NCBI RefSeq assembly: GCF_900476085.1 | Contig: NZ_LS991952.1 | Coordinates: 186,001 to 250,000, forward strand | From: Mycoplasmoides gallisepticum | GTDB lineage: Bacteria; Bacillota_I; Bacilli_A; Mycoplasmatales; Mycoplasmoidaceae | DNA: 64,000 nucleotides | Direction of reading: 5' to 3' | Shown here: positions 1-10,706 of the stretch, piece by piece | Layout: each line of letters starts with the position of its first letter | How positions within the stretch are numbered: position 1 is the first letter of the stretch | Program-made: the position numbers and the translations under genes | The notes under the pieces: model-generated | Told to the model about the DNA's origin: nothing | What the model saw: only the letters and a program-made list of their open reading frames with translations | The model's database searches: none

Positions 1-43
1 ATTAAAAAAAGAAAAACAAGAATTAAATACGAACCAAAATTAA
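1..43 (+). pseudogene. 3' end of a second copy of the MATE transporter gene (partial)
   Basis: The first 43 bases encode the last 13 codons of a MATE-type transporter, ending in the residues LNTNQN and a TAA at 41-43. They match the end of the transporter gene that finishes at 5401, with one difference in the A-rich part. The rest lies left of the window, so I cannot tell whether this copy is complete or only a fragment carried along with the 0.8-kb duplication. Confidence 0.6.
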
Positions 44-60
44 GTTCTGGGATGAGAAAA

Positions 61-95
61 AATGTAGCACTGGACCGTGCTACATTTTTATTTTT
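61..95. terminator. Bidirectional terminator (repeat copy A)
   Basis: A perfect 10-bp stem, AATGTAGCAC with GTGCTACATT, is followed by a T-rich run on the plus strand and preceded by an A-run. It can therefore stop transcription from both the transporter end and the metG fragment. Confidence 0.75.
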
Positions 96-109
96 GTTTA
101 ACCAACTAA

Positions 110-812
110 TTATTTAGTTGGTTCTTTTGCTTGTTCCTTAGTGGGTTCTTTTGGTGATTGTTTAGATGATTCCTTAGCTTTTTTATCTTTAACCTCTTTT
201 GTTTTTGTTTCTTGTTGTTCTAGAGGTTTTAGATTAACGTTTGGATCGGTCACATCAAGTTTTTGGAACAATTTTTTTGACTTATTAATCTTATGATTCA
301 ACAGTTGTTCAAAATTATTAATGTTTTTTAATTGTGTTTGTTCTGGTGTGAAATTCATCTGTTCATAAACTTCTTTTGATTTAGTCGTTAAGATTGGTTC
401 AAGAAGAACAAAAACAGTTCTAATCGCACAAGTACCAGCAAACAAAACGTTAGCCAATTCTTGAGTTTTGTTATTTTTATAAAGTTCTCAAGGTTTTCTT
501 ACTTCAATAACGCTTGAATATTCTTTTGAAATATTAAGCACTAATTTAATCGCAGAACGAATGTCGTTTTCTTCAACTAGTTTCTCAAATTCAGCCGGTA
601 GTTTTTGTAGATCAGCTAAATATTTATCTTCTACTTCATTACCCGCAAGATAAGGTAAGATCGTAGATTCTTGTCTTGATTCAAGCATCGGAATTAATCT
701 GTGAACTAAATTACCCAGATTATTAATTAGATCAGAGTTAATCGTTTCTTGGATTAAGCGTTTACCATCTTCACTTAAACTCAACTCTTTAAGTAAATAA
801 TAATCAACGGTG
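110..812 (-). pseudogene. metG: metG 3' fragment (C-terminal part of methionyl-tRNA synthetase), duplicated
   Basis: The fragment encodes the C-terminal anticodon-binding region and Lys-rich tail of MetRS. It is almost identical to the end of the full gene at 5469-7211. Two open stretches (488-784 and 110-457) share one frame, joined by a TGA read as Trp. It begins in the middle of the helical domain at the recombination junction and lacks the Rossmann domain with HIGH and KMSKS, so it cannot be an active synthetase. It also lacks three codons compared with the full copy (SEDGK then KRLIQ, instead of SEDGKVGKRLIQ). Upstream it is joined to dnaJ sequence. A residual chimeric peptide is possible but probably non-functional. 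Confidence 0.85.
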
Positions 813-1703
813 TAGCTTCGATGATTTATCGCGTGACAGCAACCAATGGATCAACTAGAACGTTAACCAACATGTGGTTATCACCTAGTTCAAACACCCT
901 AGAAGGTTGCATCTTCACTCTTAAGAAAAGATTTCCCACTAGATTCTTATAAATGTGTCCTTCCCCGCGAACGATTACAACATCTTGATAAAACACATTT
1001 GAATCGATTGAGACCTTTCTTTCAACCACTTCATCAACCATTCTACGTGATTTACATTTATTACATTTATTTTTGATCGTTTGACCTTCACCTTTACAAG
1101 AAGGACAGGTCTTTTTGGTTTGGAACATTCCTAGTAATGTTCTTCTTTGTTCAACAAGAAACCCTTCGCCATTACAATCACTACATGTAATTACATCACC
1201 ATCAGCTGAACCTGACCCGTTACAATCAGGACAAGTAACTTGTCTGGTGTACTTAACGTTTTTAATACAACCATTGGTTGCTTCTAAGAAGCTGATCTTA
1301 ATTTCATGAACTAAATTAACATCAACTCTTCAATGTATTCTTGGTTGTGAAAACCACTGCCTCCCCCACCAAAGAATTGTGAGAAGACATCACCAAACCC
1401 ACCTTCAAAATCAAACCCGCTAAATACAGAGTTAAACACGTCATAAGGATTGAATCCACCTTGGTGGAATCCAGACGCGTTTAAACCTTCATGACCATAA
1501 GTGTCATAAAGTTTTCTTTTCTCTTCATCGCTTAGTACCTCGTAAGCTTCATTAACTTCTTTGAACTTCTCTTCAGCATCTGAATCTTTATTGCGATCAG
1601 GGTGATATTTCATAGCAAGTTTTCTAAAGGTTTTTTTAATATCTTGTTGGGTAGCTGATCGGGATACTCCTAATATTTCGTAATAATCTCTTTTTGAAGA
1701 CAT
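812..1703 (-). pseudogene. dnaJ: dnaJ (Hsp40), frameshifted and 3'-truncated
   Basis: DnaJ is the J-domain co-chaperone of DnaK. The N-terminal J domain is intact ([10 protein letters not shown], the HPD of [14 protein letters not shown]), followed by a Gly/Phe-rich region. Near 1321-1325 one base is missing: the frame ends at 1311 with EELMLI-stop, while the expected EELDVNLVHE continues in the next frame. The other frame then shows the zinc-finger CxxCxGxG repeats (CPDCNGSG, CSDCNGEG, CPSCKGEG, and CNKCKSRR as the degenerate fourth) and part of the C-terminal domain. At about 812 dnaJ stops and the metG fragment begins, removing roughly the last quarter of the protein. At best a J-domain/GF peptide of 130 residues could be made. 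Another dnaJ probably exists elsewhere in the genome. Confidence 0.85.
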
Positions 1704-2042
1704 ATAATATTTATTTAATTATTGATTAATCAGGTTTGGTAGTTAAAGCAATAATATTAATATTTTGGCACTCCAAGAGTCAAAGTGACAAAAAAAGCTA
1801 AACAAATTCCATTCATTGGGTTGTGAATTAAATTTTTTTTAATGACGTTTGAACCGTCATATCTTCATGAATTAATGGTCCAAAATCAATATTACTTACT
1901 AAATGTATAAAATAAATATAATTATTTTACTTATTTATTATAATTAAGGTATATTCTTATTTATATAAAATAAGATTTAATTAATAACTATTAGAGAATT
2001 TAAATAGATTATTCTGATAGTTTATTCTATTAATTTAAGCGA
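1704..2042. other. Divergent intergenic region, dnaJ / lipoprotein
   Basis: These 339 bases separate divergent genes. They hold the CIRCE-like element and several AT-rich TATAAT-like hexamers on both strands (for example TATAAT near 1917-1922). No extra coding sequence, RNA gene or strong hairpin is seen. Confidence 0.5.
1765..1791. promoter_or_regulatory. Degenerate CIRCE element (HrcA operator)
   Basis: TTGGCACTC, nine bases, then AAGTGACAA stands about 60 bases upstream of the dnaJ start. The CIRCE consensus is TTAGCACTC-N9-GAGTGCTAA. The left arm matches 8 of 9 positions and the right arm about 6 of 9. CIRCE binds the heat-shock repressor HrcA. Its place before dnaJ supports the call, but the right arm is decayed. 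Confidence 0.6.
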
Positions 2043-3233
2043 ATGAGAAAAAAGATATTTAAATTGCTTGCACTAAGTTCAGTTTTAGCTGTGCCATTGA
2101 GTTCTTGTATGGATAAAGAGTCTAAAAGCGGAACAAAAGACGAAGGAAGTGAGTCTAATAATAAAAAAGAAGATGATTCATCATCTGATGATAAGAAGGA
2201 TTCAGGAGGAGGTGAAACAGGTGACTCTGGTGATAAATCAGGTTCAGGCGATTCAAATTTAAATGAAGATCAAAAACCACCTGCTACAGATGAATCTAAT
2301 GATAATGCAGCTATTGAATTAACTTTAAAATCTACAGCTGTTGTTGCTTCAGATTTAATTAATCAACAAAACGGAACTTACAGTCTTAATTGAACAAAGT
2401 TTAATACGAATATTAGCGAACAAAAACAAGCAAGCGCAACACTATCTAATTTAACGGTTAATGATAGGGAAGGCACGATATCTTTTAATTTAGCAACAAA
2501 CGACAATAGAACATTTAGTTTCAACCAAACAGTAGATTTTAGTTTTGAAAATTTAAAAAGTTTGAATTTTAACTGAACTGATGTTAAACAAACGACTAAT
2601 GATGCTTCGTTAGAACAGATTAAAGCAGTTACTAATAGCGAACAATTATCTGAATTTGCAATGCCAGCATTATACACTTCTTCAAATGATCACACCAATT
2701 ATTTCCCTTATTTGAGTAAATGGTTTATTGTTAATTTAACCCATCAGAGGCACTCTAAGAAATTAGAAGAAAACGAAATTACTTTTCAGTATCAACTATC
2801 TAATCATCAAAAAACCGATTTCTACAATATAAAAAATGGTAATTCGGAAAGGCAAATTTGATTTAGTAACGAAAATACATCATTTTTAGTTTATCCTTCT
2901 GATTTATCTAGAGCTGCAAACAGTTTGGTTGTAAATACTAGTAGCGAATTGTTTAATAAACCAATAGATAATTTTTACGATACAACAGACGGCGCCGTTA
3001 AAACTGACGAATTGGAACGATCAGTTAAAAACGGCGGATTCGTTAAATTTACTAATAATGATTATGGAACTAAATTTGATATATCATTAGTTAATAGCAC
3101 AGCTTCATACAATGCAGATACAAGAGAATTATCATTTACTGTTCAAGTAAGATCAGTAAATGATGATTATCACAATAGTCGTTCAATACAAAAGATATTT
3201 AGGGTAACATTAGGTAAAAACGCAGATGAATAA
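2043..3233 (+). CDS. Putative lipoprotein with acidic Ser/Gly/Asp linker
   Basis: This is a 396-residue predicted surface lipoprotein. The N-terminus has basic MRKK, a hydrophobic stretch and a lipobox ending LSSC (Cys 22), so diacylglycerol anchoring outside the membrane is expected. Residues ~25-80 are a low-complexity, very acidic linker rich in D, E, S, G and K. The remaining ~300 residues are polar and carry motifs such as FxFNQTVDF and FTVQVRSVNDDY that suggest a beta-rich domain. The frame is continuous when TGA is read as Trp (three such codons, first at 2391). I do not recognise the family. It stands alone between the broken dnaJ and the transporter and lies between the two direct-repeat copies. 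Confidence 0.8.
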
Positions 3234-3270
3234 TAATTTTTAGTGCGATAATAAATAATCATTAACAAAT

Positions 3271-5401
3271 ATGAATGCAGGCTATAGCCACGTTGATAAA
3301 CAAGAAAAAGCTAATAAGCTATTTGGTAAAACAGCAATTGCAAAAGCAATTTGAATTGTTTGTTTACTTGGCTTATTGGCCGCTTTTTTGCGAGTCTATA
3401 CAGTTTTTTTGATCAAATTTTAATTCAAAAATTAGTTCCAGAAGTTTGAAAACTAAACGATGTTTATAATGGTCAGCACTTTTCAAATATAAGTGTTTAT
3501 CAAAGGGTTTTTAATGAAATCTTTATAAATGATAGTATTGTTAAAATTCCTAATATTTATTTCTTTGATAACCATTATTACCAAGCATCTGTTTCTCAGC
3601 CTGTACCGATTGGTTATTTTAATCCGGACTTTATCAAGATTTTTGGTGAACAAATTTGATCTGAAACAATAATCACTTTAGATCGCAATTTTTTATCTAA
3701 CTCAATAAATAATTATCAGATTCTTGATAATATCGTTTTATTATTCAAAAACGTTTATAACGCTCAGATGAGTGGTTTAAGCGACAACACCTCGCAGCTA
3801 TCTAATGTGTCGATTATTGCTAGACAAGCAGTTAATTCTCTTCAGAACGTTTTATTAATTGGTAATGCTGCTATATACTTGGTACCAATTGGTGCTGGTG
3901 TGTATTATACAAAAGCAATTAGTTATAAATACGAAAAAACTGGTCGAGATATCTGAGTAATGTCGTTTTGATCAACATTAATTTTGTGTTTAATAGCCAG
4001 TTTGGTTTGCTTTATTATTGTTGGTGCTGAATTTCAACGACACCTAATTGGTACAACCAATCTAAGTCCTAATATTATTAGTTTATTGCGAACTAATAAC
4101 ACTCAACAAATTGTTAGCAATATCAACAATGTTGACAATCAATCGCTTAATGGTATTAATTTTACGATTTATCCTAAAGTGATTTTAGCTTATGATAATG
4201 CAATGGCTGATATTTCAGCGCATTGAGCAGATCAGCATAGCTGAATTTATGCAAGCGGTTTCTTCATTATTGGTTTGTTTTCGTTGTTATCATTTATGAT
4301 TCGTTCTGAAACGCGAAACATCTTTGTAACAGTTGCATCAATTGTTGCTAATCTAACAAACGTTTTATTGGACTTTATTTTTATTAAATATTTCAGTCTT
4401 CGTTTAATTGGTGGTGCAGCAGCTTCAGTTATTAGTTGAGTTGTCAACTTGTTGTTATATGTTGGTTTTCTAATGTATTTCAATAAGAAACAATCAACTT
4501 GATTAAGTTTTGCTGATCTATTTAAGGTTAAATTTAATATTAAGATTATCATTCAGATCATGATCTTAGGATTATCGTCATTTATTCGAATAGTTAGTTT
4601 AACCGTAATGTTCTTGGTTTATAACTTATTATTAATCAAGGTTTCAGGACAAGATTTCCAAAATTATCATGCGGGGTCTGTACCGTTAATTATTTTATTC
4701 TTTGTTGCGCTATTTGGGATATCAGACGGCGGTAGGCCGTTGATTGGTTATAACTATACCAATCGACATTACAAACGCGTTCATTCCGCGTTTTGGTGGT
4801 CGTTGTTTGTAACGTTTAGCTATGCTATTATTTCTTACATCATCGTCTTTTTTGTTGCCAAAACTGTTTTAGTTAACTTATTTAACTTTAAAGATCCAAG
4901 CACAACACCAATGGTGCAACCAATTGATAATGCTGATATGGCGCAAGTTATATCAGAATCACAATGTTAAGAATTGTGATGTTCTCAATTACGATCTGTG
5001 GAATGATGTTGTTCCAAGGAACAAATGATGTGATTCGCTCATACATCTCTTCAGCGATTGAAGGATCATTCATCTCTTATCTAGTGTTTGGTACGGTTTA
5101 TGGTCTATCAACAGTTTTACTAAAAACTGATAATCTAAATATCTGGGTTTATGTTTCAGGTTATGCTATCCCACCATTTATTACTTCTATGGTGGTATTG
5201 ATCTTATCAATCTTGTTCTTAAGAAGAAATCTAAATGTTAAGAAGGAAACAATCGAACGTAAGATGAACCGATTAGATTTAATGCAATACAATTTCTTTG
5301 TTAATGAAGCAAAGAAATACAATCTCTTAACACCACAACAACAACACGAGTTGGTTAAATTAGAAAAAGAAAAACAAGAATTAAATACGAACCAAAATTA
5401 A
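3271..5401 (+). pseudogene. MATE-type multidrug/polysaccharide-flippase-like transporter, two frameshifts
   Basis: This is a polytopic membrane protein of the MATE/MOP superfamily (about 710 codons before decay) with about a dozen hydrophobic segments, including GGAAASVISW and GLSSFIRIVSLTVMF. The reading frame changes twice. In a T-run at 3384-3389 one T is missing: six are present, and seven would restore AFFASLYSFF. At about 4968 one T is missing in CAATGTTAAG, where CAATTG would restore SQLLRIVMF. Downstream of each site the correct frame is open, with TGA as Trp. The longest surviving frame therefore lacks both the start and the end. This is either a recent pseudogene, a slippage-variable gene or a pair of sequencing errors. 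The same 3' end recurs at 1-43. Confidence 0.8.
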
Positions 5402-6175
5402 GTTGTGGGATGAAAAAAAGGTAGCACTAGATCGTGCTACATTTTTATATTTTTGTTTAACCAACTAATTATTTAGTTGGTTCTTTTGTTTGTTCCTTAG
5501 TGGGTTGTTTTGGCGATTGTTTAGATAATTCTTTATTAGCTTTTTTATCTTTAACCTCTTTTGTTTTTGTTTCTTGTTGTTCTAGAGGTTTTAGATTAAC
5601 GTTTGGATCGGTAACATCAAGTTTTTGGAACAATTTTTTTGACTTATTAATCTTATGATTGAACAGTTGTTCAAAATTATTAATGTTTTTTAATTGTGTT
5701 TGTTCTGGTGTGAAATTCATCTGTTCATAAACTTCTTTTGATTTAGTCGTTAAGATTGGTTCAAGAAGAACAAAAACAGTTCTAATCGCACAAGCACCAG
5801 CAAACAAAATGTTAGCCAATTCTTGAGTTTTGTTATTTTTATAAAGTTCTCAAGGTTTTCTTACTTCAATAACGCTTGAATATTCTTTTGAAATATTAAG
5901 CACTAATTTAATCGCAGAACGAATGTCGTTTTCTTCAACTAGTTTCTCAAATTCAGCTGGTAATTTTTGTAGATCAGCTAAATACTTATCTTCTACTTCA
6001 TTACCCGCAAGATAAGGTAAGATCGTAGATTCTTGTCTTGATTCAAGCATCGGAATTAATCTGTGAACTAAATTACCCAGATTATTAATTAGATCAGAGT
6101 TAATCGTTTCTTGGATTAAGCGTTTACCAACTTTACCATCTTCACTTAAACTTAACTCTTTAAGTAAATAATAAC
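5359..6175. repeat. Direct repeat, copy B (MATE end + metG 3' end)
   Basis: This is the presumed original copy: it is continuous with a full metG on the right and a near-complete transporter gene on the left. Recombination between copies A and B would remove or invert nothing essential except the lipoprotein and transporter between them, because both copies have the same orientation. Confidence 0.85.
5419..5447. terminator. Bidirectional terminator (repeat copy B)
   Basis: The stem GTAGCAC / GTGCTAC has a T-rich run on the plus side and an A-run on the other. It lies between the convergent transporter and metG. Confidence 0.75.
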
Positions 6176-7211
6176 GTAATTGATCAACACCAAATAGTTC
6201 GGCTAACTCGATTGGGTCAATTATATTATTAAGTGATTTAGACATTTTATTGCCATTTTCATCCAAGATTCATCCGTGCGAGATCATTCTTGTGGGTTGT
6301 TTGATCCCTAGCATTTTTAAGAAGATAACCCAATAGATGCGGTGGAATCTAGTAATCTCTTTAGCTATCAGATGGATTCTTTCACTACTATCGTTGTTTC
6401 AAAACTCTTGATATAACTTATCATCTTCTGAACCAAAGCCCATTGATGTTAAATAAGAAAATAAAGCATCCAACCAAACATAGATCCTGTGACTCTTATT
6501 AAGAGGGGTTTCAATCCCCCAACTAATACTAGTTCGACTAATAGATAGATCTTTAAGTCCGACATTAACAAAGTTATTTAACATCTCTTTATTACGAGAT
6601 GTCGGAAACACACTTGGGACATTATCAGTTAATGATTCTTTAATAAAATCACTAAACTCAGATAACTTAATAAAATAAGAAGGTTCGTTGATCGAACTAA
6701 TCTTATGACCAACATGACAATATAGTTGGTCATCAGGATCCATTGATAGATCAAGATTAGTTTTTTCTACTAGATCAGCTTTTTTTAGCACACTTGAGGT
6801 TGTGTAATTTTCTTCACAATCAACACAATACAACCCTTGCCATTCATCTAGATAGATATATTTCTTAAGATAAAACAAACCAAAGATCTTTTTTACTACC
6901 TCTTGGTGTTTTGGTTCAGTTGTTCTAACAAATCTGGTTAGTTCAATATTTAAAAGATCAAACAGTTCCTTAAATTTACTTGAGTATTGATCAACCATCT
7001 TTTGCGGAGTTAAATTTAAGGATTTAGCTTTGGTTTCAATTTTTTTACCAAACTCATCAGTCCCTGATAAGAAGAAAACATCATAACCCCTTTGCTTCTT
7101 AAAACGGGCTAGGAAATCTCCAAGAATCGTCGTGTAAGCATGCCCAATGTGAGGGTTACCTGAAGCATAATAAATTGGAGTTGAAATATAACATTTTTTG
7201 TTCTTTAACAT
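5469..7211 (-). CDS. metG: Methionyl-tRNA synthetase
   Basis: MetRS (580 aa) charges tRNA-Met and initiator tRNA with methionine; it is an essential cytosolic class I synthetase. The HIGH motif lies in NPHIGHAYTT near the N-terminus and KMSKS in NGNKMSKSLNN mid-protein. CVDCEENY is a Zn-knuckle-like site in the connective domain. The C-terminal helical domain ends around HKINKSKKLFQKLD and is followed by a Lys/Glu/Thr-rich tail of about 45 residues. The frame is open with TGA as Trp. The ATG at 7211 is preferred over an upstream TTG at 7241 because AAGGA lies about 10 bases before it. It is the last gene of the minus-strand run MG331-like, cmk, der, metG. Its 3' third is duplicated at 110-812. 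Confidence 0.95.
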
Positions 7212-7260
7212 CGTTTGCTCATCCTTATTAATTTTATTCAAATAAAATTAGATTTTTTAG

Positions 7261-8631
7261 TTATTCAAGATCATAACCAGTTTGTTTAAACTTAACATCT
7301 TTAGATAGTTTTCTGTTTCTTGCATTCTTAGATTTGAAATATAAGGTAATTGGGACATAACTAAGCCCAAATGCTTCGCGAATCTTATTTTCCAAATACC
7401 TTGCATACGAGAAGTGTAAATAATCAGGGTTGTTACAAAATAAGACAAAGGTGGGAATCTGCCCTTGGGCTTGGGTGGTGTAGGTGATGGACAACCGGTT
7501 CCCATTAAAGATGGGTGGTTGGTTGATCATATGTGCTTTTTGAACAACATCATTCAATAATGATGTTGAGATCTTAATCTTAAGTTGGGCTTGAATTAGT
7601 TTAATCGTTTGAAAGATCGTGTCAATCCTTAAATTAGCTTTAGCACTAATAAAGATGATTGGCGATGATGGTAAGTATTTGAATTTAGATCGAATCTGTT
7701 TTTTAAACAGTTCCATCGTCTTATCATCTTTTTTAACTAGATCTCATTTATTAACCACAATGATCGTGGGAAGATTGGCTTCATAACACAATCCACCAAT
7801 CACCTCATCTTGTTCGGATAGGTCCACCGAACCATCTAACATTAGCAAGATCATCTTTGATCTTGAGATTGCTTGTTGAGTTCTTTGGACTGAAAACTTC
7901 TCAATTCTAGTTGCGATCTTACCTTTTCTTCTGATCCCAGCAGTATCAATCACTTTATATAGTTCTTTGTTGTAACTAAAAGTGGCATCGATCGCATCAC
8001 GGGTTGTTCCGGGGATATCTGAAACCAACACCCGTTCTTTTTTAAGTAGTTGGTTTAACAAACTTGATTTACCAACGTTTGGTTTACCAATGATACAAAA
8101 TGTGGCTACTAACTCTTGTTCCTTTTTATTACCAAACTGGTCTTTAAGTCCAATTATCTCGTCTAAGAGATCCCCAATTCCGATCGCATGTTCAGCTGAG
8201 ATGATCATTGGTTTACCAAAACCTAAACTGAAATAACTACTTAAATTTAATTGATCCTTGTTTTGATTCTCAATCTTATTAAGAACAAAAATGATCTTTT
8301 TGTTCTTATGTTTTTTTAAGAGTTTAGCCGCATAATGATCATCAGCATTGATTCCTTCTTTATAAGAACAGACAAATAAAATGATATCAGCCTCATCAAT
8401 TGCGAATTGAACTTGTTGTTCAATTGCGCGTTGAAAAACATCACTCTCTGTGGTTAATCCACCTGTGTCAATGATCTGAAATCGTTTGGTTAATCATTCA
8501 ACATCCCCAAAAATTCGGTCACGGGTGATCCCGGGTGTATCATCAACGATTGCGATTCTATTTTTAATCAAACGGTTAAAAAGTGTTGATTTGCCCACGT
8601 TTGGTTTCCCAACAATAGCAACCTTAAGCAT
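7261..8631 (-). CDS. der: Ribosome-associated GTPase Der (EngA)
   Basis: Der is a double-GTPase needed for 50S subunit maturation. This 456-residue protein is the usual length. It has two G domains, each with a P-loop: [12 protein letters not shown] near the start and [12 protein letters not shown] near residue 180. Further motifs are [19 protein letters not shown] (NKxD region) and the C-terminal KH-like domain ending in a basic tail ([12 protein letters not shown]). Several TGA-Trp codons fall in frame. The start at 8631 overlaps the end of cmk by 8 bases, indicating translational coupling. metG begins 49 bases downstream. Confidence 0.95.
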
Positions 8632-9298
8632 AATTAACTCCTAACCGTTGTTTGTATAAACTAATGATTTTATCAACAACTTGTTCGATCGATAATTGAT
8701 CAGAATCAATTACGATTGCATCTTTAACGATCATAAGTGGTGCTAATTTACGATTAGTATCATTATCATCACGTTGTTGGATCTCATTAGTAAATTGTTC
8801 TAAAGTAGCTTTGTTTAGTTCTAGATTTAATTGTTTGATTCTTCTGATTGCTCGTTGTTGAGCAGAAGCTGTTAAAAACACCTTTAAGATCGCATTAGGT
8901 AAAACTACACTAGTAATATCTCGACCATCCATTACTACTGGTTTTTTATTTGCATAATCTTGTTGCAAACTTAGAGCATACGCTCTAATCTTAGGATCTT
9001 GAGCGATCTCACTAGCACCTTTTGAGATTGTGGGATCATTAAGTAATTGTGAGATATTTTCTTTGTTGATTACAACCTGATCACCATTAAAAGCACATTC
9101 ATACTTGTTAAAGTTGCTAATCAATTGATCAATTGATCAATTATTTTCTTTAATTAAATAATAAAAAGCTCGAAAGATCTTGCCAGTTGATAAATAATCA
9201 AAACCAAGACGTTGAGCTACTAGTTTTGCTACGGTTGATTTACCACTCCCAGCTGGTCCATCAATTGCGATCTGTTGGCTATTAATTTGTTTGGTCAT
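8624..9298 (-). CDS. cmk: Cytidylate kinase
   Basis: Cmk (224 aa) phosphorylates CMP and dCMP with ATP in pyrimidine salvage. The N-terminal P-loop [16 protein letters not shown] is clear, followed by the CMP-binding segment DYLSTGK and [16 protein letters not shown], with the LID-region motif RRIKQL. The ATG at 9298 includes the P-loop, and an in-frame TGA (Trp) lies at about 9134. It starts two bases after the stop of the upstream membrane protein and overlaps der, so it sits in the middle of a compact operon. The pairing cmk-der is common in Firmicutes and mycoplasmas. Confidence 0.94.
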
Positions 9299-9300
9299 GA

Positions 9301-9942
9301 TTATGCAACTTTAAATATCCCTATGATGATAAATAAAAAAAATATACTGATACCGATCAAACCGATTAAAAAACCCAATAAGATCTTAAAGTGTTTGGCT
9401 TTTTTTCGGTTAGTGCCGATCTTAATTTTTTCAACAGGTTTGAAAAAATCAGGATCATTAATCTTTTCTTTGGCTAACTCGATGATCTTTTTAAGTTTGT
9501 CAAGATCAGTGTGAGAGTTAGTTACAAAGTTACTAGATAAAGCTTTAATATTTTCGAAGTTTTCTTCAATCTTGTTAATATCAGCTAACCCTGGGTCGTT
9601 AAGGATCCAACTTTTTTTTTGATTATTAGTAGTTAGATCGCTTGAGTAGTTGTTTAAAAACCGTGCTTGGTCAATAATGTTGATTAGGTCATTCGAATCA
9701 AATGAACTAAGAAGATCTTTTAGTTCATTAATATGTTTTAAATTCGTATCAGAATAATTTACTTTTAGATCTAATAGTCTTGGTTTATTAGTTTGATAAT
9801 CAATCAGAATATTTGAGCTAATTTTATCTAGTTCTTGCTTGTATTTAACGATCGATTCATCTTCTTTATTAAAAATCTTATTTAATTGAGCTTGCTTCTT
9901 TTTAGTTTCGCGAATGATCTTATTTTGGGATAATCTGCTCAT
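9301..9942 (-). CDS. Hypothetical protein, long helical region plus C-terminal membrane anchor (MG331-like by position)
   Basis: This 213-residue protein is highly charged and helix-forming through residues ~1-175, with many K, E, N and D. It ends with about 25 hydrophobic residues ([20 protein letters not shown]...) as a single tail anchor. No catalytic motif is seen. It is the first gene of the operon with cmk, der and metG; the same position next to cmk is held by MG331 in M. genitalium as I recall it. A role as a membrane-tethered coiled-coil protein is an inference from composition. Confidence 0.75.
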   Translation of the reverse strand: MSRLSQNKIIRETKKKQAQLNKIFNKEDESIVKYKQELDKISSNILIDYQTNKPRLLDLKVNYSDTNLKHINELKDLLSSFDSNDLINIIDQARFLNNYSSDLTTNNQKKSWILNDPGLADINKIEENFENIKALSSNFVTNSHTDLDKLKKIIELAKEKINDPDFFKPVEKIKIGTNRKKAKHFKILLGFLIGLIGISIFFLFIIIGIFKVA

Positions 9943-10032
9943 AATAAAAAAGTGTGTATTTTGCTACACGATACCTTATTTTAAAATAAAATAATTAGAG
10001 AATATTAAATATCAAAAAGAAAGGCTAAAACG

Positions 10033-10584
10033 TTGAAATTACTTGTATTAACTATTAAAGAATTCCAAGATATTGAATTAGTAAGCTTTGCTTCAATCTT
10101 AACTGCAAGTGGTAAGTTTAGTAAAATAGATTATTATTCACCAGAAGAAAAAGATAGTGTTGTGGGACAATTTAATGTAGCACACATTAAAACGATCAAA
10201 TCATTTAATGTTAATGATTATGATGCGATCTACGTTCCAGGTGGGATGGGAGCAATCCACTTAAGAACTAACCAAAAAGGTCTTGCGGCTGTTCATGAAT
10301 TTGTTAAAGCTAATAAGTGAGTGATTGCGATCTGTGACTCACCAAACGCGTTAAGTGAAAACAAGATTTTAAACCCAGAAGATAAGTACATTTCTTGAAG
10401 CGATGGGACAATGAATCATCCTAACCGAATCAAGGATTTCAACGTTCAATTAAATCGTTCTAATAAATTAATTACGGGAAGATGTTCACTAACTACTTTA
10501 GAATTAGCATTCTATACATTAGAAGTATTGTTCTCTAAAGAATTTAGTGAAGAGTTAAGAGCAAAACTAACAGGTGTTGCTTAA
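10033..10584 (+). CDS. DJ-1/PfpI family protein
   Basis: A 183-residue single-domain protein of the DJ-1/ThiJ/PfpI superfamily (glutamine-amidotransferase-like fold). Members act as deglycase/glyoxalase-like enzymes, chaperones or stress proteins. Seen here: the opening strand KLLVLTIKEFQDIEL, the YVPGGMGA loop, and the nucleophile elbow VIAICDSPN with the likely catalytic Cys. The start is TTG at 10033, preceded by GAAAGG. One TGA (Trp) lies at 10318-10320. The gene is divergent from the cmk operon. The exact substrate cannot be inferred. Confidence 0.88.
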
Positions 10585-10612
10585 TTAAGTGAATTAATAA
10601 GAATTTTTTTGG

Positions 10613-10618
10613 TATAAT
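10613..10618 (+). promoter_or_regulatory. -10 box (TATAAT) of the tRNA array
   Basis: A perfect TATAAT lies 14 bases before tRNA-Cys, consistent with one main promoter for the tRNA array. Confidence 0.7.
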
Positions 10619-10631
10619 TTATAAGGTACTT

Positions 10632-10705
10632 GGTGCCTTAGTCAAGTGGTAAGGCTTGGAGCTGCAACCTCCACATCGTCAGTTCGATTCTGACAGGCAC
10701 CTCCA
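10632..10705 (+). tRNA. tRNA-Cys (GCA)
   Basis: The cloverleaf has acceptor GGTGCCT/AGGCACC, anticodon loop CTGCAAC (GCA), T-loop TTCGATT and encoded CCA. It is the first gene of the array. Confidence 0.95.
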
Positions 10706-10706
10706 C

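Larger units (their letters stand above)
1..808. repeat. Direct repeat, copy A (MATE end + metG 3' end)
   Basis: Bases 1-808 repeat 5359-6175 in the same orientation. Both hold the transporter end, a bidirectional terminator and the 3' part of metG. The copies differ by scattered substitutions and by a 9-base block (AACTTTACC) present only in copy B. Copy A leaves the repeat at about 804-808, at a TCAAC that also occurs nine bases further on in copy B. Beyond that point copy A continues into dnaJ instead of metG. The left end of the repeat is outside the window. Confidence 0.85.

Noticed and set aside
7257-7505. A short second frame inside der
   Set aside because: It overlaps der, lies in another frame and has no family pattern.
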